Shown here one piece after another: positions 17,138 through 25,367 of a stretch of DNA of 64,000 bases. The DNA comes from Natronosalvus halobius. GTDB lineage: Archaea > Halobacteriota > Halobacteria > Halobacteriales > Natrialbaceae. Positions within the stretch are counted from its first letter, which is position 1. Every line of letters starts with the position of its first letter. The notes beneath the pieces are model-generated. The model was not told the DNA's origin and did no database searches. It saw nothing but the letters and a program-made list of their open reading frames with translations. Location of the stretch: assembly GCF_024138145.1 (NCBI RefSeq), contig NZ_CP099997.1, positions 2,976,001 to 3,040,000 of the forward strand, given 5' to 3'. Both the position numbers and the translations under genes were made by a program.

Positions 17138-18121
17138 ATGCACGTCCCGAGGGTCCCTCCTGGATCGGTCCGAGCAGACGGTTCTGGGGTCGCCGAACCG
17201 ACCGACAGAGTCGTGATCTGCAACCCGGTGAGTGGGAGCGAGGACCACCTCGAACAGGTTCACGGCCTCGCGGCAGACGGCGGATGGGAGTTGCGCGTGA
17301 CCGAAGCCGAAGGCGACGCCCACGAGTACGCTCTCGAAGCGGCAGAGAGCGGGACGGAACTCGTCGCGGCGGCCGGCGGCGACGGGACGGTGAACGAGGT
17401 CGTCGGCGGGTTCGTCGACTCCGGGGTCGAGAACTGGCCGACGCTACTGATCGTCCCCGCCGGGACGGGGAACAACGCCGCGTCGAACCTCGGCATCGAG
17501 AGCATCGGCGAGGCGTTCTCGCTGGCAGAGTCGGGCCGACGAAGGCGTCTCGACCTCGGACGGGCTAACGACCGCGCGTTCCTCAACTCCTGTATCGGCG
17601 GGCTGACCGCCGAAGCCAGCCTCGAGACCGACTCCGAGAGCAAACGACGATTCGGCGTGCTCGCGTACGTGCTCAAGACGATCGAGACGGCGACGAACTA
17701 CGACGGGGCACCGTTGCGGGTCACCCTCGAGAACGCCGACGCAGAGACGTCCGTCGTCTGGGAGGGGGACGTCGCGCTCGCGTTCATCGGGAACTGTCGC
17801 CGGTTCGGCCGGCGCCAGGCGCAGGCCCACGCCGAAGATGGGTTGCTCGAGGTGACCCTCGTCGAGAACGCGTCGATGCCGTCGATGGTCGGCGCGACGG
17901 CACTCGATCACCTCTTCGACCTGGATGCAGACGGAATCGTCCGTCACCGCGTGCCGCGGGTAACGATCGAGAGCCTCCACGACGAACCGATCACCTACAG
18001 CCTCGACGGGGAGGTTCTCGGGGCCGAGGAGCTCGACCTCGAGACTCTCCCGGGGGCGATTTCGGTCGTCGTGGGCGAAAACTACGCGTCGAACCCGGAT
18101 GCCGAGGGTGCGGGCTGGTAG
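17138..18121 (+). CDS. Diacylglycerol/sphingosine kinase-family lipid kinase (YegS-like)
   Basis: 327 aa. The catalytic domain carries VVICNPVSGSEDHLEQV (about 22-38), the nucleotide-binding loop AAGGDGTVNEVVGGF (~75-90) and PAGTGNNAASNLGI (~105-118), all DAGK-family hallmarks. The C-terminal beta domain closes with ITYSLDGEVLG. Archaeal members are thought to phosphorylate lipid alcohols; substrate cannot be inferred. The frame is open further upstream, but the ATG at 17138 leaves a compact 53-bp promoter shared with the divergent PHP gene. A 24-bp tandem repeat array starts 30 bp after the stop. Confidence 0.87.
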   Translation: MHVPRVPPGSVRADGSGVAEPTDRVVICNPVSGSEDHLEQVHGLAADGGWELRVTEAEGDAHEYALEAAESGTELVAAAGGDGTVNEVVGGFVDSGVENWPTLLIVPAGTGNNAASNLGIESIGEAFSLAESGRRRRLDLGRANDRAFLNSCIGGLTAEASLETDSESKRRFGVLAYVLKTIETATNYDGAPLRVTLENADAETSVVWEGDVALAFIGNCRRFGRRQAQAHAEDGLLEVTLVENASMPSMVGATALDHLFDLDADGIVRHRVPRVTIESLHDEPITYSLDGEVLGAEELDLETLPGAISVVVGENYASNPDAEGAGW

Positions 18122-18150
18122 GGCGGGCCTCGAGGGACTCCTTCCGCTCC

Positions 18151-18246
18151 CCTGAACCTCGTGAGATTACCTCCCCTGAACCTCGTGAGATTACCTCCTC
18201 TGAACCTCGTGAGATTACCTCCTCTGAACCTCGTGAGATTACCTCC
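18151..18246. repeat. Four perfect 24-bp tandem repeats upstream of the IDI-like gene
   Basis: Four contiguous units at 18151, 18175, 18199 and 18223, identical except the first base (C,C,T,T). Each contains CTGAACCTCGTGAGATTACC. There are no spacers, so it is a minisatellite and not CRISPR. The array lies between the lipid kinase stop and the IDI-like ATG (70 bp away). The unit is 8 codons long, so the frame stays open through it on both strands. Confidence 0.92.
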
Positions 18247-18316
18247 TCCCAAATCGCGAGGTCTCCCCCTCCCGAAAGCCGATACTGGTTTCACGGAAGC
18301 CCCGTTCAGTTGTCGT

Positions 18317-18883
18317 ATGAACGAGTCGACGGAATCCGGAGAACTGCCACACAAGAACGCCGCCCAGGACGTCATCGCGGTCGACGCTGACGACACCGAA
18401 CTCGGCCTGGTCAACCGTCTCGAGGCTCACACCGGCGAGGGGACGCGCCACCGGGCGTTCACGTCGCTCGTGTTCGACCAGGACGACAACATCCTGCTCG
18501 CCCAGCGGGCCCCCGGAAAGCGCCTCTGGGGGACCTACTGGGACGGGACGGTTGCCTCCCACCCTGTCGAGGGCCAGAGCCAGGAGGATGCGACGCGCCA
18601 GCGACTCGAGGAGGAACTCGGCATCACACCGGATCAGTACGAGGACGTCCGCCTCACCGACCGCTTCGAGTACAAGCGGTACTTCGAGAACGCGGGCGTC
18701 GAACACGAGGTCTGTGCCGTCCTGGAGGTGACACTCCACGACACGACGCTCGACCCGGACGAGGAGGAGGTCGCGGGGCTCATGTGGGTGCCGTACGAAC
18801 GGCTCTCGACCCATCCCGAGTGGTACCGACAGCTTCGCCTGTGCCCCTGGTTCGAGATCGCGATGCGACGGGATACCCGGTGA
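18317..18883 (+). CDS. Type 1 isopentenyl-diphosphate isomerase-like Nudix protein
   Basis: 188 aa. Resembles IDI-1, which interconverts IPP and DMAPP for archaeal lipids: entry FTSLVFDQDDNILLAQRAPGK (about 50-69), then LWGTYWDGTVASHPVEGQS, a Nudix-like helix EDATRQRLEEELGI, and the acidic EHEVCAVLEV that corresponds to the catalytic Glu region of IDI. The family's catalytic cysteine (SVCGHP in E. coli) is replaced: here the stretch reads TVASHP. It may thus be a divergent isomerase or a Nudix hydrolase. ATG 18317 is chosen over an upstream ATG that would translate the repeat array. Confidence 0.72.
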   Translation: MNESTESGELPHKNAAQDVIAVDADDTELGLVNRLEAHTGEGTRHRAFTSLVFDQDDNILLAQRAPGKRLWGTYWDGTVASHPVEGQSQEDATRQRLEEELGITPDQYEDVRLTDRFEYKRYFENAGVEHEVCAVLEVTLHDTTLDPDEEEVAGLMWVPYERLSTHPEWYRQLRLCPWFEIAMRRDTR

Positions 18884-18975
18884 GCGACCTGCCAGGTATG
18901 TTAACAAGCGACAAGGCTTATTAGTGGACGGTCCTTACTGTCGGCCAGCGGTCGGTAGAGCCGACCCGTGACACG

Positions 18976-19272
18976 ATGAGTACACCTCCACAGGAAGCCG
19001 ATAGCCGCACTGTCGACCTCTCGCGCGAAGAGCGCTGGGTCGTTCACCACGCCCTCGTCCAGCGTGCCGACACGTACCTCGAGGACGAGCGAACCATCCC
19101 GGCGTGGCTCGTCCAGGTCGTCGAGACCATCGAGGCCGACGACGACACGATTACGGTCAGACAGGGCCAGAAACTCATCTCGCTCCTCCGGGGTGACCGC
19201 GTTTCGATTCCGGACGCGGACCAGGACGCCGTCGACGGCGCGGTCGCCGAACTCGAGGCCGCGCTGGTCTGA
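18976..19272 (+). CDS. Small conserved-looking haloarchaeal protein, unknown function
   Basis: 98 aa, acidic, predicted mostly helical: LSREERWVVHHALVQRADTYL then IPAWLVQVVETIEADD and TVRQGQKLISLLRG. No metal-binding or catalytic motif. Composition and codon use match the neighbours and it has a TATA-like TTATTAG about 55 nt upstream, so it is probably expressed. I recall similar stand-alone proteins in other haloarchaea (possibly DUF7853), but this is unverified. It precedes purS by 249 bp on the same strand. Confidence 0.68.
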   Translation: MSTPPQEADSRTVDLSREERWVVHHALVQRADTYLEDERTIPAWLVQVVETIEADDDTITVRQGQKLISLLRGDRVSIPDADQDAVDGAVAELEAALV

Positions 19273-19521
19273 CGTCCGTTTTCGTCCTCACGAACGGCGT
19301 CTTTTCGATTCTGCGTCGAAATCCGTCGAGCCACGCCGTCGAACGAGAGACGGCCGCTACCACGACACGAACCGAACCCCTGGCGCTCCCTTCGGTCGTC
19401 GAACGTCCAGTCCGCAGTCGGGAACCGCCGGAATCTCGAGCGGCGGTCGATGCTATCCACGAACGTGTATGACGAGGCGAACCCGAAAGCGTTTTTGAGC
19501 ACGGATGCGGGGATTCAGACG

Positions 19522-19773
19522 ATGACCGCCTACACCGCCACGGTGACCGTCCGACTCAAACGCGGCGTCCTCGACCCCGAGGCCGAGACCACCCGTCGTG
19601 CCCTCGAGCGACTGGGGTTCTCGCTCGAGGCGCTTCGCTCGGCCGATCGCTTCGAGATCGACCTCGAGGCGGCGTCGGCCGATGAGGCGGCCGATCGAGC
19701 CGACGAGATGGCCGAACGACTGCTCGCGAACCCGACCATCCACGACTACGACGTGGCGGTCGACGAGCGATAG
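19522..19773 (+). CDS. purS: Phosphoribosylformylglycinamidine synthase, PurS subunit
   Basis: 83 aa. Small subunit that bridges PurL and PurQ in FGAM synthase (FGAR + Gln + ATP to FGAM, fourth step of purine synthesis). The fold is visible as YTATVTVRLKRGVLDPEAETTRRALERLGF (first strand and helix, broken here only for description) and the C-terminal ERLLANPTIHDYDVAV that is nearly invariant in the family. Followed by purQ after a duplicated spacer. purL is not in the window. Confidence 0.93.
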   Translation: MTAYTATVTVRLKRGVLDPEAETTRRALERLGFSLEALRSADRFEIDLEAASADEAADRADEMAERLLANPTIHDYDVAVDER

Positions 19774-19774
19774 A

Positions 19775-19913
19775 TGACTGTTTCCGCCAACCCGGCGCCG
19801 ACCGGGAGTCGCCACACCGAGAAGCCGACGGTGCCGACGGTGACGGTCGCCGTCAACCCGACGCCGACCGGGAGTCGCCACACCAGGGGGTGTCGACGGT
19901 GACGGTCGCCGTC
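19775..19913 (+). repeat. Tandem partial duplication of the purS-purQ junction
   Basis: A segment containing ACCGGGAGTCGCCACACC occurs at 19801-19818 and 19867-19884 (offset 66 bp), and CGACGGTGACGGTCGCCGTC at 19835-19854 and 19894-19913 (offset 59 bp), the latter being the start of purQ. An ATG directly after the purS stop (19774) opens a 42-codon ORF over the duplication whose first residues (MTVSA) look like a decayed purQ start. Confidence 0.8.
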
Positions 19914-20588
19914 GTCCGCTTCGGCGGCTCGAACTGCGACCGCGACGCTGAAGCCGCCCTCGAGCACCTGGACATCGACGCCGAAATCGTCTGGCACGAG
20001 GACGGCCTCCCCACGGACACGACGGGGATCGTCCTCCCCGGCGGCTTCTCCTACGGCGACTACCTTCGCGCGGGCGCGATGGCCGCCCGATCCCCGATCC
20101 TGGAGGAGGTACGTGAGGCCGCCGCCGAGGGCGTCCCCGTCCTCGGGATCTGTAACGGCGCCCAGGTCGGCTGCGAGTCCGGCCTGACCGAGGGGGCGTT
20201 CACGACGAACGAGAGCGCCCGCTTCCAGTGTGAACACGTCTTCCTGCGAGTCGAGCGAACCGACACGCCCTGGACGGCCGCCTTCGAGGAGGGCGACGTG
20301 ATCGAGATTCCGATCGCACACGGCGAGGGCCGCTTCGAGATCGAGGAGGATCGCCTCACGCGCCTCGAGACCGAGGACCGCGTCCTCTTTCGGTACTGTG
20401 ACGCCGAGGGCAACCTCACCGACGACGCCAATCCGAACGGCTCGAAACACAGTGTTGCGGGCGTTTTGGGCGAGACGGAGACGGTGGCGGTATTGATGCC
20501 TCACCCCGAACGGGCGACGCTCCCGGACGTCGGCGGGACGGACGGACAGGAGATTCTGCGCGGGTTCGAACGGGCCCTCGAGCGGTAA
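19890..20588 (+). CDS. purQ: Phosphoribosylformylglycinamidine synthase, PurQ glutaminase subunit
   Basis: 232 aa class I glutamine amidotransferase of FGAM synthase. Motifs: VVRFGGSNCDRDAE at the N-terminus, LPGGFSYGDYLRAGAMAA (~49-66), the nucleophile Cys in VLGICNGAQVGCESGL (~85-100), and the C-terminal His in MPHPERATLPD with its Glu. Two GTG starts are possible: 19890 (used here) and 19899, which would give MTVAVVRFGG as in many homologues. Both ends of the gene carry short tandem duplications, absent from its interior. Confidence 0.95.
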   Translation: MSTVTVAVVRFGGSNCDRDAEAALEHLDIDAEIVWHEDGLPTDTTGIVLPGGFSYGDYLRAGAMAARSPILEEVREAAAEGVPVLGICNGAQVGCESGLTEGAFTTNESARFQCEHVFLRVERTDTPWTAAFEEGDVIEIPIAHGEGRFEIEEDRLTRLETEDRVLFRYCDAEGNLTDDANPNGSKHSVAGVLGETETVAVLMPHPERATLPDVGGTDGQEILRGFERALER

Positions 20589-20657
20589 TCGACGACGGGG
20601 TCAACCTCGAGCGGATGAACGACGACGGGGTCAACCTCGAGCGGTAATCGACGACGG
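20577..20657. repeat. Tandem duplication of the purQ 3' end
   Basis: CTCGAGCGGTAATCGACGACGG (stop region of purQ, 20577-20598) recurs at 20636-20657 in 22 of 22 bases; between them a 29-30 bp unit with ACGACGGGGTCAACCTCGAG is repeated in tandem (20591-20620, 20621-20649). The array ends almost at the stop of the convergent rhodanese-MBL gene. Confidence 0.85.
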
Positions 20658-20658
20658 C

Positions 20659-21783
20659 TCAGTTGGCGGCGCAGTTGTTGGGTCCGAGTTCGAGGGTTTC
20701 GACGTCGCCGCCGGGCTGTTCTTTACCCCAGTTGATCTGCTTGATCTCGTTGTAGTTCGCGGGTTCGTCGGAGAGGCTCTCGACGATGGTTTCGACGAAC
20801 GCCTCCTCGTTACCGTCTTCGACGTACCCCAGGAGTTCGTTCGTCGTCTCCGCCCGGAGGTCGCCGAGTTCGGTCGCGAGCGGGCGCACGTCCTCGTCGC
20901 TGAAGTGCCCGGGGAGGACGACGGTCTCGTTGGGGAGGTCCAGGAGTCCGTCGAGGCTGTCGAACAACTGGCCGGACGCCTCGCGGATAGCGTCCTCGGA
21001 CCCGTCCTCGAGGTCGGGGCGGCCGACGCTCCGGAGGAACAGCGTGTCCCCGGAGAGGAGTGCGTCGCCGAAGCGCAACGAGACGCTCCCGGGCGTGTGG
21101 CCGGGCGTGTGCATCGTTTCGAGGTCCCGGTCGCCGACCGAAATCGTATCGCCGTCTGCCAGAGCTGTGATCGACTCCAGTTCGCCCGCATCCGCCGCGT
21201 GGAGGTGGTACGGGACGTCGAGTTCGCCGGCCAGTCGACGCGCCCCGGAGACGTGGTCGGCGTGGGCGTGCGTGTCGACGACGCCAACGATTTCGAGGTC
21301 ATGGTCGTCGGCGAGGCCCAGGTACCGATCGACGTACTGGGTCGGATCGACGGCGACGGCTTCCTCGCCGTCGTGTGCGAGGTAGGAGACGCAACCGGTA
21401 CCGGGTCGGACGATCTGTACGACGCCTTCTGCATCGGGAATCTCGTACTCCAGGTGGACGCGGCCCCAGTCGTTCATCCCGTCGGGGATCGACTTCGCGT
21501 CGAACCCGTGGTCGCGGAGGAACGCGGCGGCACGGGCGGACGTGACGCCCGCGACGCAGACGACGGCGATCTCCTCGTTTTCGGGGAGTTCCTCGAGGTG
21601 ATCTTCGAGCCCCGAGTAGTCGTACTCGAGCAGTTCGTCGTAGACCGGGACGTTCGTGCTGGTTGGAATCTGCCACTCCTCGTAGTCATCCTCGTTGCGG
21701 ACGTCGAGGACGAACAGGTTCTCGGTATCGTCGTCAACGATGCGGCGCGCGACCTCGGACGCGTCGATATCAGTATTGCTCAT
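20659..21783 (-). CDS. Rhodanese-MBL fold fusion, persulfide dioxygenase-like
   Basis: 374 aa. Residues ~5-110 form a rhodanese domain (FVLDVRNEDDYEEWQIP; active-site Cys in AVVCVAGVTSARAA). Residues ~120-350 form a metallo-beta-lactamase hydrolase with THAHADHVSG (HxHxDH), HTPGHTPGSVSL, LLSGDTLF and LPGHFSDEDVRP. This is the ETHE1/persulfide dioxygenase type, which oxidises sulfane sulfur with one mononuclear iron; rhodanese fusions are known for it, usually with the rhodanese domain at the other end or as separate genes. Start MSNTDID (21783) is preferred over ATG 21792. A TATA box at 21811-21817 fits. Confidence 0.87.
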   Translation of the reverse strand: MSNTDIDASEVARRIVDDDTENLFVLDVRNEDDYEEWQIPTSTNVPVYDELLEYDYSGLEDHLEELPENEEIAVVCVAGVTSARAAAFLRDHGFDAKSIPDGMNDWGRVHLEYEIPDAEGVVQIVRPGTGCVSYLAHDGEEAVAVDPTQYVDRYLGLADDHDLEIVGVVDTHAHADHVSGARRLAGELDVPYHLHAADAGELESITALADGDTISVGDRDLETMHTPGHTPGSVSLRFGDALLSGDTLFLRSVGRPDLEDGSEDAIREASGQLFDSLDGLLDLPNETVVLPGHFSDEDVRPLATELGDLRAETTNELLGYVEDGNEEAFVETIVESLSDEPANYNEIKQINWGKEQPGGDVETLELGPNNCAAN

Positions 21784-21810
21784 CTTATACAATACTAACT
21801 GCGCAAGTGA

Positions 21811-21817
21811 TTATAAA
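21811..21817 (-). promoter_or_regulatory. TATA box of the rhodanese-MBL gene
   Basis: Minus-strand TTTATAA, about 31 nt from the ATG at 21783 and 22 nt from ATG 21792. The spacing favours the downstream start. Confidence 0.5.
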
Positions 21818-22013
21818 TGTGTTGCAGGCTGTCGCGGCGGTCTTTCGATGGTCTCCAGCGATGGTAGCCGGAAAACGCTTCGCGAGCCCCCATCACCGTT
21901 AATTTCCCATAGCTTAAAGTGGACTCAATCCCTGAGTCGACTCGAACACTAAAGACGGGGCCGTTCCTTGGTAGATTACAACTGAACGACAGCACCCGTT
22001 CTGGACTCGAGTC

Positions 22014-25000
22014 ATGGACACACGAACCCACATCGTCTACGTCGACCCCGACTGCAACGATAGCGTCGCCCCCGCCGTTCGAGCAGTCGGTCTCGACCTC
22101 GAGTGCGTCGAGAGCGATGAGGCCTGTCTCGACCGACTCGAGTCCGCCGATTGCGTCATTACGGAGTACGACCTCGGACCCGCCGCGAGAACCGGCCTCG
22201 ACCTCTACCGGGCGATTCGTCGGCGAGCGCCGGACGTTCCGGTCGTGCTCTACACCGACGCCGGCAACGAAGCCATCGCAGGCGAGGCACTCGCTGCCGG
22301 CGTCGCCGGCTACGTTCCGAAGTCACAGGGCGTCGAGACCCTCGTGACTCGCGTTCTCGAGGCGATCGTCGAGACGGAAACCGGCGCTGACATCGGTCAC
22401 GACTCCGAATCCGGCCCCAACTCCGACCCTGAATCCGACTCCAACTCCGAACCCGACCCCGACTCCGAATCCAGCGATCCGTTCTCGATCGCAAAAACGC
22501 ACGACGAGCGCAACGAACCGTTCCTCGAGTCGTCGGCCGATCACGTCCAACTCATCGTCGAACAGTCGCCGTTCGCGATCATCAAATGGACCCCCGAATT
22601 CGAGGTCCGCCACTGGAACGAAGCCGCGGCAGACCTGTTCGGCTACACCGCAGCGGAAGCTGTCGGTCGTCACGCGACCGACCTCGTCGTCCCCCAGGAG
22701 AGACACGACGCGATTACCGACTGGTGGTCGACCTGGCTCGACGACGAGCCGAGCACGAACCACGGCATCTCGCGAAACGTCGACAAAGACGGAACGTCGT
22801 TTCGGTGCGAGTGGTCCACGACGCCCCTCGTCGACGCTGACGGCACCGTCAGGGGGGCCCTCTCGTTCGTCCGCGACGCGACGTCGGAGTTCCGGCGTTC
22901 GCTCGCACTCGAGACGCTCCAAGAGACGACCCAGGCGCTGATGCAGACGAGCTCGGAGACCGAAATCGGCGCGCTCGTCATCGACGCGACGGACGAGATT
23001 ATCGACGACGTCCTCGCCGGTATTCGGGTCTACGACGAGGACGCGAACCGACTCGACCTGGTCGCGGTGAGCGATCGACTCCAGGAGCAGACGGCACAGT
23101 TTACGCCGGTCGGTCCCGGCGACGACCCGCTGTGGTCGACGTACGCTTCGGGATCGCCGACCGTCATCGAGGACGCCTCTGCGGAGATGGTCCCCTACGA
23201 TCTCACCGACGAAGTCGGTAACGCCGTGATCTACCCGCTCGGCGATTACGGTCTGCTGACCGTCGCCGCGTCCGGCACCGCCACGATCGAGGAGATCGAT
23301 CTCACCCTGATACGAATTCTCGCGGCGACGGCCGAAGCCGCCTTCGACCAGGCCGCCCGCAAACGCGAACTCGAGCGGGCGAAGACGGTCGTCGAGGCCG
23401 TTGGCGACAGCCTGTACGCTGTCGACACCGAGGGGACGCTCGTCACGGTCAACGACACGATGGTCGAGATCACCGGCTACGACCGGAACACCCTCGTCGG
23501 ACTCCACGCCTCCGAGGTCCTCACCGAGGAGAGTTTCGAGCGCGGGGTCCGCGAAGTCGAGCGACTCGCTGCTGGTGACAGCGACGGAGACGGAGACGAG
23601 GTAGCGACCTACGACGTCGACATCGTCACCGCGAGCGGCGACCTCGTCCCCTGTGAGGTCAACACTACGCTCCTCGAGGGCGAGGGCGACCTCTCCGGCA
23701 GCGTCGGCATCCTCCGGGACGTCACCGATCGCAAGCTGATGGAACAGGAACTCGTCGACCACCGGGAGAAAATGGAGAAGCTTCACGAGATCGCGTCTCG
23801 CCTCGACTCGTGTGAAACGGCCCAGGACGTCTACGACCTCACCGTCGAAACCGCCGAGGACGTTCTCGAGTTCGACGTCTGCGTCGTCGACCGCGTCGAC
23901 GGCGAGTACCTCGAGACCGTCGCCGTCTCCTCGACGATCCACGAGGACGGGTTCTCGAGTCGCGCGCCGATCGACGAGGGCATCGCGGGCAAGACCTATC
24001 GAAACGACCGAACGTACCGGCTCGACGACCTCAGAGCCGACGAGGAGGCGACGCCCGAACGCGACTCCTACCGATCGGTGTTGAGCGCGCCGATCGGTGA
24101 CCGCGGCATCTTCCAGGCGGTCTCGACGGACGTGGGTGCGTTCGATCGGGCCGACCAGGAACTGACCGAGTTGTTGCTCTCGCACGTCTCTGACACGCTC
24201 GACCGCCTCGCGTTCGAAACCCGACTCAAGGCGGAACGCGACCGCTTCGCCGCGCTCTTCGAGAACGTCCCCGATGCGATCGTCAGCACGAAGCGCGTCC
24301 CCGACGGTCCGATCGTCGAGCAGGTGAACCCGGCGTTCGAGCGAATCTTCGGGTACGAGGAGTCCGAACTGCTCGAGAAACCGCTCGACTCGTTCATTGT
24401 ACCCCCCGATCGCTTCGAGCACGCCCAGGAGATCAACGAACGCGGGACGCGAGGGGAAGCCGTCGAGGCGGAGGTCAAGCGTCGAACGAGCGACGGGCTT
24501 CGCGACTTCATGATGCGGGTCGTCCCGATGGACACGAACGGCTCGACCGACCGAGCCTTCGGCCTCTACACCGACATCACGGCCCAGAAACAGCACCAAA
24601 AGCGCGTCGAGATCCTGAACCGCGTCCTCCGACACGACCTGCGAAACGGCATGAACATCATCAACGGCTGCGCGGAGATGCTTGCGGAAGCCGTCGAGGA
24701 CGAGGACGACCGGGACTTTGCCGAAGCGATCCAGGAACGGGCGGGCGAACTCATCAGCCTCGCCGAAAAGACGCGAGCGGTCGAACGAACGCTGGACCGT
24801 GACGGCGCAGCGGCCGGCCCCGTCGACGTCGTCGACTGCGTCGAAACGGCCCTCGGCCGAATCGACGCGGAGTACCCGGCCGTGGACATCGGCTGTGCGC
24901 TCCCCGACCGGGCGCACGCTCGCGCCGACGAACTCCTCGGGGACGCGATCTTTCACGTCCTCGAGAACGCCATCGAACACAGCGACCGGGCGGAACCGAC

Positions 25001-25298
25001 GATCGAGATCGGTCTCGAGGTGGACGACGACGACACGCTTACGCTCACAATCGCCGACGACGGCCCCGGCATTCCCGGGGAGGAACGGGCGCTCTTGCAG
25101 GAAGACGAAGAGATCACCCAGCTCCGCCACGCCAGCGGGCTCGGACTGTGGCTCGTCAACTGGGTGATCACCCAGTCCGGCGGGCAGTTGACCTTCCAGG
25201 AGAACGATCCCCGGGGGACCGTCGTCAGGATGCAGATCCCGACGGCAGACGTACCGACGAGGTCAGCGTCGATCGACGGTACGGCGACGAGCGACTGA
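22014..25298 (+). CDS. Hybrid sensor histidine kinase: degenerate receiver, three PAS, two GAF, HisKA/HATPase
   Basis: 1094 aa soluble multi-sensor kinase. Order: receiver-like domain (1-115); acidic Ser/Asp/Pro linker (~120-160); PAS (~180-290, IKWTPEFEVRHWNEAAADLFG); GAF (~295-445); PAS (~450-575); GAF (~585-730); PAS (~735-860, ERIFGYEESELLEKP); HisKA with H874 in RVLRHDLRNGMN; HATPase with N-box FHVLENAIEHSD and DDGPGIPGEE plus GLGLWLVNWV. In the receiver the phosphoacceptor Asp is replaced by Glu (E51 in VITEYDL), while Thr in VLYTDAG and Lys in VPKSQG remain. It has no membrane segment. It heads a cluster with a second kinase and a CHAT-like protein; no cognate response regulator is adjacent. 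Confidence 0.9.
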   Translation: MDTRTHIVYVDPDCNDSVAPAVRAVGLDLECVESDEACLDRLESADCVITEYDLGPAARTGLDLYRAIRRRAPDVPVVLYTDAGNEAIAGEALAAGVAGYVPKSQGVETLVTRVLEAIVETETGADIGHDSESGPNSDPESDSNSEPDPDSESSDPFSIAKTHDERNEPFLESSADHVQLIVEQSPFAIIKWTPEFEVRHWNEAAADLFGYTAAEAVGRHATDLVVPQERHDAITDWWSTWLDDEPSTNHGISRNVDKDGTSFRCEWSTTPLVDADGTVRGALSFVRDATSEFRRSLALETLQETTQALMQTSSETEIGALVIDATDEIIDDVLAGIRVYDEDANRLDLVAVSDRLQEQTAQFTPVGPGDDPLWSTYASGSPTVIEDASAEMVPYDLTDEVGNAVIYPLGDYGLLTVAASGTATIEEIDLTLIRILAATAEAAFDQAARKRELERAKTVVEAVGDSLYAVDTEGTLVTVNDTMVEITGYDRNTLVGLHASEVLTEESFERGVREVERLAAGDSDGDGDEVATYDVDIVTASGDLVPCEVNTTLLEGEGDLSGSVGILRDVTDRKLMEQELVDHREKMEKLHEIASRLDSCETAQDVYDLTVETAEDVLEFDVCVVDRVDGEYLETVAVSSTIHEDGFSSRAPIDEGIAGKTYRNDRTYRLDDLRADEEATPERDSYRSVLSAPIGDRGIFQAVSTDVGAFDRADQELTELLLSHVSDTLDRLAFETRLKAERDRFAALFENVPDAIVSTKRVPDGPIVEQVNPAFERIFGYEESELLEKPLDSFIVPPDRFEHAQEINERGTRGEAVEAEVKRRTSDGLRDFMMRVVPMDTNGSTDRAFGLYTDITAQKQHQKRVEILNRVLRHDLRNGMNIINGCAEMLAEAVEDEDDRDFAEAIQERAGELISLAEKTRAVERTLDRDGAAAGPVDVVDCVETALGRIDAEYPAVDIGCALPDRAHARADELLGDAIFHVLENAIEHSDRAEPTIEIGLEVDDDDTLTLTIADDGPGIPGEERALLQEDEEITQLRHASGLGLWLVNWVITQSGGQLTFQENDPRGTVVRMQIPTADVPTRSASIDGTATSD

Positions 25299-25336
25299 TT
25301 CGAGGGGCCACGACGGCGATTCGAGAGCCACAACGG

Positions 25337-25345
25337 CTTTAGTAA
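25337..25345 (+). promoter_or_regulatory. TATA box of the second histidine kinase
   Basis: CTTTAGTAA centred ~27 nt before ATG 25368. It indicates that the second kinase can be transcribed independently of the first and supports this start. Confidence 0.5.
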
Positions 25346-25367
25346 GTGGGAATCGATCGCTATTATC

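Noticed and set aside
18151-18246. Possible CRISPR array
   Set aside because: The 24-bp units are contiguous with no spacers; it is a minisatellite, and no cas genes are present.
22323-25130. 935-codon minus-strand ORF opposite the first histidine kinase
   Set aside because: No domain signature, and the plus strand shows continuous receiver/PAS/GAF/HisKA/HATPase motifs.
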